A DNA stretch of 6,803 bases from Rhodospirillales bacterium. Lineage in GTDB: Bacteria > Pseudomonadota > Alphaproteobacteria > Rhodospirillales > Casp-alpha2. Positions 1-4,971 of the stretch are shown piece after piece. The position numbers and the translations under genes were made by a program. Positions within the stretch are counted from its first letter, which is position 1. Each line of letters starts with the position of its first letter. The notes beneath the pieces were generated by a model. That model saw only the letters and a list, made by a program, of their open reading frames with translations. It was not told the origin of the DNA and searched no databases. The stretch is taken from assembly GCA_030727885.1 (NCBI GenBank), contig JANRAT010000118.1, positions 1 to 6,803 of the forward strand, in the 5' to 3' direction.

Positions 1-651
1 ACGGAGTACGGCAAGCTTTCGTTCGGCGATCTGTGGATCCCGGAAATGAAGGGCAAGGTTCAGGGCCGCCCGCATTCGATGATGGCCGGCATCGGTCGTT
101 ACCTCGAAGGCGCCGGCAAGCTGCCGCCGTTCGTCAATGCCTACAAAGACGAAGAAAACATGCGCAAGATCTGGGATGAGATCACGAAGTTCGCCGTCGA
201 GCACAAGCCGTGGGTCAAACAGTTCTGGAATGACCACGACACCCAGAAGACCGGTTTCATGCAGAACGGTGTCGTTCTTGGCCAGACCTGGGACGGCCCG
301 GCGATCGAATTGTTCAAGGACGGCAAACCCGTACAGTACATGGCGCCGAAGGAAGGTGCATTCGCATGGCTTGACGGGCTTTCGATGCCGGTTGGCGCGA
401 AGAACAAAGACGAGACGTATGAGCTTATCAACGCCATCTACACCGTTGATGCCGCCGCTGATTCAGCCATCAAGACCGGCTACAACGGTACCGTCAAAGG
501 CTACGCCGACAAGCTGGATGAAAAATCCAAAAAGGCCTTCAACCTGGCTTACCCGGGTGATGCGCTGTCGAAATTGTGGTGGTGGCCGGACGAGCCGGCC
601 TGGTACGCCTCCATTCGTGCCGAATACCGCGACAAGTTCGTCGCCGCCTGA
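1..651 (+). CDS. Periplasmic substrate-binding protein of a polyamine/opine-type ABC importer, C-terminal part
   Basis: The frame is open from base 1 to the TGA at 649-651, so the 5' end, with the start and signal peptide, lies outside the window. The visible 216 residues are the C-terminal part of a PotD/PotF-like binding protein, which captures a solute in the periplasm and hands it to the permease. PotD-like marks are TWDG (97-100), YMAPKEGAFAWLDGLSMP (113-130; the PKEGA segment is typical), AKNKDE with a following INAIYTVDAAA helix (133-153), and KTGYNGTVKGYA (158-169). The end is rich in aromatics, with three Trp in a row at 193-195 and the mature C terminus at KFVAA. It is the first visible gene of an operon with an ATPase and two permeases. 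The ligand cannot be read from this part; spermidine, putrescine or another cationic or amine solute is inferred from the transporter family. Confidence 0.9.
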   Translation, partial: TEYGKLSFGDLWIPEMKGKVQGRPHSMMAGIGRYLEGAGKLPPFVNAYKDEENMRKIWDEITKFAVEHKPWVKQFWNDHDTQKTGFMQNGVVLGQTWDGPAIELFKDGKPVQYMAPKEGAFAWLDGLSMPVGAKNKDETYELINAIYTVDAAADSAIKTGYNGTVKGYADKLDEKSKKAFNLAYPGDALSKLWWWPDEPAWYASIRAEYRDKFVAA

Positions 652-663
652 CGATCCGCGTGC

Positions 664-689
664 CCGCCCGGTGCTTCGGCATCGGGCGG
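664..689 (+). promoter_or_regulatory. Strong intra-operon hairpin with a UUCG loop after the binding-protein gene
   Basis: An 11-bp stem (664-674 paired with 679-689, one G-U pair) is closed by the tetraloop TTCG at 675-678. It begins 13 bases after the binding-protein stop. No T-run follows (TGTTCGCTGC), so it is unlikely to be a complete intrinsic terminator. In binding-protein-dependent transport operons, such as E. coli malE-malF, a stem-loop here protects the upstream mRNA from 3' decay, so much more binding protein than membrane complex is made. I infer the same role here. Confidence 0.7.
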
Positions 690-699
690 TGTTCGCTGC

Positions 700-740
700 T
701 AGATAAAGAATGGCAAAAGCCATTTAAAAATTAAAAACAC
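700..740 (+). promoter_or_regulatory. AT-rich intergenic stretch with a small perfect hairpin
   Basis: This roughly 40-base stretch is much richer in A/T than its surroundings. It contains a perfect 6-bp stem with an AAAA loop (AATGGC at 709-714, GCCATT at 719-724), followed by TTTAAAAATTAAAAA. A-rich single-stranded RNA next to a hairpin could be an RNase or Hfq-type entry point, or the DNA could be part of an internal promoter. I find no convincing -35/-10 pair. Confidence 0.35.
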
Positions 741-751
741 CATGTGCGGGA

Positions 752-780
752 GGACCGAACGTATTGGTCCAATAAGGGGG
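752..780 (+). promoter_or_regulatory. Dyad TATTGG-T-CCAATA and ribosome binding site of the ATPase gene
   Basis: TATTGGTCCAATA (762-774) is a perfect 6+1+6 inverted repeat; a one-base loop cannot fold in RNA, so if it matters it acts as a DNA site. An alternative RNA pairing is GGACC (752-756) with GGTCC (766-770). The GGGGG run at 776-780 lies four bases before the ATG at 785 and is the likely ribosome binding site. An operator or RNA structure here would sit where it can control the membrane part of the transporter separately from the binding protein. Confidence 0.4.
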
Positions 781-784
781 ACGG

Positions 785-1879
785 ATGAGCAGCGTCGAGC
801 TAGACCAGGTCACGATCCGTTTCGGCGATTTCGTTGCCGTAGACAATTGCAACCTGACCATTGAGTCAGGCGAGTTTTTCAGTTTTCTGGGGCCATCCGG
901 ATGGGGCAAGACCACCATCCTGCGCGCCGTATCGGGGTTCAATGAACCGACCGAAGGCAGTGTGCGCATCGGCGGTAAGGACATGCGCGGCATCGGCCCG
1001 AACAAACGGCCGACAGCGCTGATATTCCAGAATTTGGCGCTGTTCCCGTTGATGAGCGTCGCCGATAACATCGCCTTCGGGCTTGAAGTGGCAGGCGTGC
1101 CTTATGTCGAACGCCGTCGCCGAGCCGAGGAATTGCTCAATCTGATTGCCCTGCCCGGCCAGGGCGACAAGATGTGTTCGGAATTATCGGGCGGACAGCG
1201 CCAGCGCGTTGCCATCGCCAGAGCTCTGGCTGTTGAGCCGCAGGTGCTTTTGCTTGATGAGCCGTTATCGGCGCTCGATCTCAAACTGCGCCAGCGTATG
1301 CGCACCGAACTGCGCGCCATCCAGCAGCGTGTCGGCATCACCTTTATCTACATCACCCACGATCAGGGCGAAGCCTTGACCATGTCGGACCGGATCGCGG
1401 TGATGAGTGCCGGGATCGTCCAGCAGGTCGGCAACGGATCCGAAATCTACAATAATCCGGCGACCTCGTTCGTCGCCTCGTTCGTCGGCGAGAACAATGC
1501 CTTCAAGGGCAAGGTCAGCCGTGCCGAAGATGGTTATGCGGTCATCGACACCACGTTCGGCCCGCTCCGTGGCGTCAACAATCGTGGTCTCAAGGAAGGC
1601 GATGACGCCTATCTGTTCATCCGCCCGGAAGTTCTGCGCCCGGCCGGCGCCAAGGACTCCGGCGCTGACACGACATTCGAGACGGAAGCGTTGAAGGAAG
1701 AGTTCGAGGGCAGTTTCCTGCATGTCTTCCTGAAATCGGAAAACCCAGAAAAGCCTTACAAGATGGCCATCGTCAACGATGCCAATGTGACCCGCCAAGC
1801 CAAAGGCTCGACGGTTAAAGTCGCGTTTGATCCAGAGCGTGCCGTCGCACTGCCGGACGGGGAACTTGCCGATGAGTGA
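785..1879 (+). CDS. potA: ABC transporter ATPase, PotA type
   Basis: This 364-residue cytoplasmic ATPase powers the importer and has the usual PotA length. Motifs in order: Walker A GPSGWGKTT (36-44), Q-loop FQN with Q82, signature LSGGQ (134-138), Walker B LLLDEP (155-160), D-loop SALD (162-165) and switch His in ITHD (H192). Residues from about 235 to the end form the C-terminal TOBE-type domain, including IRPE (279-282). All catalytic residues are present. The only oddity is Trp40 in Walker A, where Cys, Ser or Ala is usual. The ATG at 785 is preferred because GGGGG precedes it and homologues begin with a short strand of the VELDQVTIRFGD kind. The gene overlaps the next one by 8 bases, so translation is probably coupled. 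The symbol is a family-level name; the transported substrate is not shown by the sequence. Confidence 0.93.
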   Translation: MSSVELDQVTIRFGDFVAVDNCNLTIESGEFFSFLGPSGWGKTTILRAVSGFNEPTEGSVRIGGKDMRGIGPNKRPTALIFQNLALFPLMSVADNIAFGLEVAGVPYVERRRRAEELLNLIALPGQGDKMCSELSGGQRQRVAIARALAVEPQVLLLDEPLSALDLKLRQRMRTELRAIQQRVGITFIYITHDQGEALTMSDRIAVMSAGIVQQVGNGSEIYNNPATSFVASFVGENNAFKGKVSRAEDGYAVIDTTFGPLRGVNNRGLKEGDDAYLFIRPEVLRPAGAKDSGADTTFETEALKEEFEGSFLHVFLKSENPEKPYKMAIVNDANVTRQAKGSTVKVAFDPERAVALPDGELADE

Positions 1880-3248
1880 CGGTGCCGCCACACACCCGGT
1901 GATGCTGGCGCAACTGCAGATTTCGCCCAGTCTGCCCGAACCTTCTATGCCGAAACCGGCTTTGCCGCAGCCGTCGGCACCCAGTGCATCGGGTGGGCTC
2001 GGTATATCACCGTCATTGCCGCAACCCAGTTCCTCCGGCATTTCACCATCGCTGCCCGGCTCAGGCCCGGCACCGGCCATGCCCTCGTCTGCGCCCAGTG
2101 GGAGTGTGAGCGGGAGTGGCAGCAATCTCAATATCACCATCACCAATCCGGACAAACTGCCGTCCCTGCCACCCGGCCAGCACGAGCTTAAACTTGTCAT
2201 TCAGGACCAGTCGCATGCGTCATCCGCAAGTAGCGGCATCGGTTTCGTTGAAATATTTATCGCCATCGTCGCCGCCTTGTTGGTTGCGCCGTTCGTGCAG
2301 CGCGAAGCCGGCAAATGGTCAGCAAACCTGAATGCATTGCGGTTCGTACAAAAGAACGGCATCGCGATTTCGACCTACCTGCTGGTCTTCACCATCGGCT
2401 GGATCGTATTCCTGATCATTCTGCCGCAGCTTTACATGTTCGATTTCTCGTTCCGTCATAACCTGAACCCGTCGGAAGTCGGCACTTCCGTCGATACCTA
2501 TACGCTGAAGAACTACAAGTATCTGATCTTCGGTCGCGAAGGCTCTGACGAGATGCTGAACTGGCTGCATCTGCAGGTGTTCATCAAAACCATCATTGCC
2601 AGCGTCATCGTCACATTGATCAACTTCGCGCTGTGTTATCCGCTGGCCTTCTTCATGGCCCAGATGGTCCGGGGCCGCAGTCAACGGTTGCTGTTCCTGT
2701 GTCTGTTACTGCCGTTCTGGGTAAACGAAATTCTCCGTGCCTTCGCGTTCAAAATCATTTTTGCCGACAAGGGCCTGGTCAACGCAGCGCTTATTGCCCT
2801 TGGCATATTCGATCAACCCTATGATTTCCTCAGTGCCAATGTCGCGCTGTATACCGGGCTGACCTATGCCTACATTCTGTTGATGATTTTCCCGCTCTAT
2901 AACGCGATTGAAAGTCTTGATCCCAATCAGATCGAAGCCGCTCGCGACATGGGGGCTTCCTGGATCAAAATTCATCGGCGCGTGGTCATGCCGCACGCCA
3001 AACCGGGTATCGCATCGGGCTGCACCATGGTCTTCATGCTGACCGCCGGCGCGCTCGCTGCACCGAACATTCTGGGCGGTCCAAGTTCGCTGTGGTTCAC
3101 GCAGATTATTTACCAATGGTACAACACCGGCGGCAACTGGCCGCAAGGCTCCGCCTATGCCTTTATACTGCTGATTTCATGCATCATCTTCGTTCGCATC
3201 ATGATGCGGGTCTTTAAAGTGGGTCTTGGGGATATCGCAAAACGATGA
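1872..3248 (+). CDS. potB: ABC permease, PotB type, with a Pro/Ser-rich N-terminal extension and an extra membrane helix
   Basis: This 458-residue membrane permease should form the transport channel with the second permease. The start at 1872 overlaps the ATPase stop and has GGGGAA (1859-1864) seven bases upstream. The canonical six-helix core begins only at about residue 163, with helices near 163-189, 236-262, 272-295, 324-345, 380-402 and 428-447. The cytoplasmic EAA loop that contacts the ATPase is at 355-380 (EAARDMGASW, then VVMPHAKPGI). Before the core lie a Pro/Ser/Gly-rich tail (about 1-84) with PSLP repeats, a beta-like segment (85-115, NLNITITNPDK and PPGQHELKLVIQDQ) and an extra hydrophobic helix (123-142) followed by basic residues R144, K148, R157 and K161. 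Positive-inside topology puts the tail in the periplasm. PotB proteins are normally near 280-300 residues, so the extension adds about 145. Confidence 0.9.
   Translation: MSDGAATHPVMLAQLQISPSLPEPSMPKPALPQPSAPSASGGLGISPSLPQPSSSGISPSLPGSGPAPAMPSSAPSGSVSGSGSNLNITITNPDKLPSLPPGQHELKLVIQDQSHASSASSGIGFVEIFIAIVAALLVAPFVQREAGKWSANLNALRFVQKNGIAISTYLLVFTIGWIVFLIILPQLYMFDFSFRHNLNPSEVGTSVDTYTLKNYKYLIFGREGSDEMLNWLHLQVFIKTIIASVIVTLINFALCYPLAFFMAQMVRGRSQRLLFLCLLLPFWVNEILRAFAFKIIFADKGLVNAALIALGIFDQPYDFLSANVALYTGLTYAYILLMIFPLYNAIESLDPNQIEAARDMGASWIKIHRRVVMPHAKPGIASGCTMVFMLTAGALAAPNILGGPSSLWFTQIIYQWYNTGGNWPQGSAYAFILLISCIIFVRIMMRVFKVGLGDIAKR
1920..2171 (+). repeat. Four PSLP peptide repeats in the permease N-terminal tail
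   Basis: PSLP occurs at residues 19-22, 47-50, 59-62 and 97-100 of the permease; the first three are the longer ISPSLP (17-22, 45-50, 57-62). The codons differ between copies: the Ser of PSLP is AGT, TCA, TCG and TCC in turn, and the Ile and Pro codons also vary. The peptide is therefore repeated more faithfully than the DNA. This argues for real translation and selection on the protein rather than a recent DNA slippage repeat. Confidence 0.75.
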
Positions 3249-4144
3249 GCTCGAACCAACTCCGCAAATGGGTCGTCAGAGGATATATCATCCTTTTCTT
3301 CCTGTATCTATTCGGACCGCTGATCATCATGTCGGCGTCCGCTGTCAACACCTCCAGCTACCCGACGATAACGCCCTGGGAAGGAACCACCGTGAAATGG
3401 TTCGGTGAGCTGGCCGCCAACGACCGGCTCGTCAACGGCTTCATCAACAGCCTGTGGGTCGGCATCGGTGTGGTCATGCTATCGGTGCCGACGGCGCTGG
3501 CCGGCGCCATCATGCTGATGCAGGTTCCGGAAAAAGTCCGGCCGATCTATTACACCATTGTTGTCTCGCCGGTGCTGGTCCCCGGTGTCATCATCGGGAT
3601 TTCGACGGTGATTTTCTGGGAACGCTTCGGTTCCATCATCGGTCTCGATTACGAGACCACCAACAATCCGTTTTTCCTGACCATCGTCGGCCAGTCGACG
3701 TTCATATCGGCCTATTGCATGCTGGTCTTCATGGCACGGTTGCAGCGTTTCGACAAAACCCAGGAAGAGGCGGCGCTTGATCTTGGCGCAACGCACGTGC
3801 AGGTGTTCTGGAAAGTGCTGATCCCGTTCCTGCGCCCGGCGATCCTGTCGTCGATTGTGCTGGCCTTCCTGACGTCGTTCGAGAACTACAACACCACGGT
3901 CTTCACCATGGTTGCCCGCGGCACGCTGACGACCGAACTTGCCGGTCTGGCCCGGTTCGGCGTCAATCCATCGATCTCGGCGCTGGCTGTCGTCATCATG
4001 GGCTTCACCCTGATCGGGGCGGTTATTTACGAGATCAAGAAACGCCGCGAGGAAGCGATCATCGACGCTTCAAAGAAACGCGCCTCCATGAAACGCATGA
4101 AAGAAACCGAGGCTTCCGCCGCGCAAGCCGCAGCCGCCGCCTGA
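3245..4144 (+). CDS. potC: ABC permease, PotC type
   Basis: This 299-residue inner-membrane permease pairs with the preceding one. Six helices are visible near 12-33, 66-92, 104-126, 144-165, 199-220 and 245-265. The cytoplasmic EAA loop is at about 174-200 (EEAALDLGATHV, then VLIPFLRPAI). SFENYNTTVF at 211-220 occupies the place where E. coli PotC has an SLDD-type sequence, so this is a divergent branch and the substrate may not be spermidine. The cytoplasmic tail (265-299) is long and basic, ending in an Ala-rich stretch. The start overlaps the upstream stop as ATGA, a classic translational coupling; GGGG (3228-3231) is somewhat far upstream, which fits coupled reinitiation. The symbol is family-level. 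Confidence 0.92.
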   Translation: MSSNQLRKWVVRGYIILFFLYLFGPLIIMSASAVNTSSYPTITPWEGTTVKWFGELAANDRLVNGFINSLWVGIGVVMLSVPTALAGAIMLMQVPEKVRPIYYTIVVSPVLVPGVIIGISTVIFWERFGSIIGLDYETTNNPFFLTIVGQSTFISAYCMLVFMARLQRFDKTQEEAALDLGATHVQVFWKVLIPFLRPAILSSIVLAFLTSFENYNTTVFTMVARGTLTTELAGLARFGVNPSISALAVVIMGFTLIGAVIYEIKKRREEAIIDASKKRASMKRMKETEASAAQAAAAA

Positions 4145-4155
4145 GGAATAAAGCT

Positions 4156-4521
4156 ATGCCGTCGACAGTTCATAGAATAGCCCGTCATGCGATACAGATT
4201 CTCAACAAGCGAACCGGACCGGCACCAAGGCCGTCGATCATTGTGCGCCTGTATCAGGAAGACGACAAAATGGTCGGCACTGCGGTGTTCAAGAACTATG
4301 ACGGCATGGAAGCTGAACTGCCGATGGGCCATGCCGAGAATGAAAACGTCACCGCATTCTTTGATGTCAGTTTCTATCAGGCGTTTGTCGGACTGCTCAG
4401 GAGTGGCGACAGCCTTTACTGGAAGACGCAATGGACCCAGCTCGGGGCCCGCAGGGAAGTCGCCGATGTCTCGCTCGACACCAAGGAAGAAATCATCGGC
4501 GAGTATTTTTCCAAGGGCTAG
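4156..4521 (+). CDS. Small protein of unknown function, co-transcribed with the transporter
   Basis: I do not recognise this 121-residue protein. It starts 11 bases after the PotC-type gene with GAGGA (4143-4147) eight bases before its ATG, so it belongs to the operon. No signal peptide or membrane helix is visible. Residues 27-46 look like a beta hairpin (SIIVRLYQ, turn EDDK, MVGTAVFKN), followed by an acidic middle and alternating hydrophobic strands (AFFDVSFYQAFVGLL, DSLYWKTQW). It is probably a small soluble alpha/beta protein. Codon use is odd at the start: aga, ata (twice), cga, gga and agg fall within the first 30 codons, while the rest is normal. An internal ATG at 4270 also has a good site (AGGAAG, 4256-4261) and would give 83 residues, but it would cut the apparent hairpin. 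The longer form is preferred with moderate confidence. Confidence 0.65.
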   Translation: MPSTVHRIARHAIQILNKRTGPAPRPSIIVRLYQEDDKMVGTAVFKNYDGMEAELPMGHAENENVTAFFDVSFYQAFVGLLRSGDSLYWKTQWTQLGARREVADVSLDTKEEIIGEYFSKG

Positions 4522-4846
4522 CGTTGTCTGCGCCACGCTGCTTGCCGTAATCCTGTCCGCACTGCCTGCCCGTGCCCAGGCCGTCGATCCCTATTACCAG
4601 CTGATCTATGATTTTGAGGTCGCAGGCTTCTGTGGCCTGATCGCCCACCCCGTGCACGATGCTTTCTGGAGCAAACGCCGCCGGATTGAAGCGGGCACAG
4701 AACGCACGCCGGAGCAGTTCACCAAGACCCGCATCCTCGCCATGGCCGACGCCGAACGCGCCTACATCGACCGCTCTCTCGGCGGTCACAAGCCGTGGTG
4801 CCGCAAGGATCGCGTGGCTGGTGTCATGCGTATTATGGAGAAGTAA
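4466..4846 (+). CDS. Small secreted protein of unknown function with two cysteines
   Basis: This 126-residue protein has a clear Sec signal: basic N region (MSRSTPRKKS, with R17), hydrophobic core at about 18-33 (ASVVCATLLAVILSAL) and ALPARAQA before a likely cleavage after residue 39. The mature part of about 87 residues has Cys56 (GFCGLI) and Cys112 (PWCRK), which could form a disulfide in the periplasm. It also has a basic patch (KRRR, 70-73) and a helical middle (TRILAMADAERAYIDR, 88-103). The ATG at 4466 is chosen because AGGGAAG (4453-4459) lies six bases upstream and the signal peptide is complete from there. The open frame reaches further upstream, but that part is the shadow of the preceding gene. 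It overlaps that gene by 56 bases. I recall similar conserved alphaproteobacterial hypothetical proteins with a central Cys and a late WC, but know no function. Confidence 0.72.
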   Translation: MSRSTPRKKSSASIFPRASVVCATLLAVILSALPARAQAVDPYYQLIYDFEVAGFCGLIAHPVHDAFWSKRRRIEAGTERTPEQFTKTRILAMADAERAYIDRSLGGHKPWCRKDRVAGVMRIMEK

Positions 4847-4850
4847 GCAT

Positions 4851-4960
4851 CCCCCTCACCTGTCCTCTCCCCCACATGCGTGGTGGAGAGGGACTCACGC
4901 ATTAACGCACAGTTCCACATATTCCTCTCCCCCTTTAGGGGGAGAGGTTAGGTGAGGGGG
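4851..4960. repeat. Palindromic intergenic element with 23-base imperfect inverted ends
   Basis: The ends 4851-4873 and 4938-4960 are inverted copies that match at 21 of 23 positions; the outer ten bases (CCCCCTCACC / GGTGAGGGGG) and inner ten (CCTCTCCCCC / GGGGGAGAGG) are perfect. Inside, the left arm can also form a local hairpin at 4864-4891 (CCTCTCC with GGAGAGG, CCAC with GTGG, loop ATGC) and the right arm one at 4924-4947. The decamer CCTCTCCCCC or its complement occurs three times. No protein is encoded. I recall closely similar repeats scattered between genes in rhizobia and relatives, so a REP- or MITE-like family is likely. No target-site duplication is obvious at the flanks. Confidence 0.75.
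4924..4947. terminator. Perfect 10-bp hairpin between convergent genes, possible two-way terminator
   Basis: CCTCTCCCCC (4924-4933) and GGGGGAGAGG (4938-4947) form a perfect GC-rich stem with loop TTTA. It lies 77 bases after the secreted-protein gene and 24 bases past the transaminase stop. Neither side has a good T-run, so termination would be weak or Rho-assisted. The hairpin is part of the larger palindromic element. Confidence 0.4.
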
Positions 4961-4971
4961 TGTTATCAGGT

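Noticed and set aside
664..689. The hairpin after the binding-protein gene as a full terminator
   Set aside because: No T-run follows, and the downstream ATPase gene has no convincing promoter of its own, so read-through is expected.
748..775. A mini-ORF before the ATPase gene (GGGAGG, then TTG GTC CAA TAA)
   Set aside because: Three codons from a non-ATG start are too little evidence; the TTG lies within the dyad, which explains the sequence equally well.
1827..1871. Permease start at the upstream in-frame ATG at 1827
   Set aside because: It would overlap the ATPase gene by 53 bases without a good ribosome site, while the ATG at 1872 has GGGGAA at good spacing.
1265..2200. A 311-codon open frame on the - strand across the ATPase and permease genes
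   Set aside because: It is antisense to intact ATPase motifs, and its Gly/Pro-rich part is the mirror of the permease's Pro/Ser-rich tail.
4187..4465. Upstream 93 codons of the open frame containing the secreted protein
   Set aside because: They are the shifted-frame shadow of the 121-residue gene, Arg/Ser-rich; the signal peptide is complete from the ATG at 4466.
4851..4960. CRISPR array or tRNA gene in the repeat-rich gap
   Set aside because: The repeats are inverted and unevenly spaced, with no unique spacers of constant length, and no cloverleaf can be drawn.
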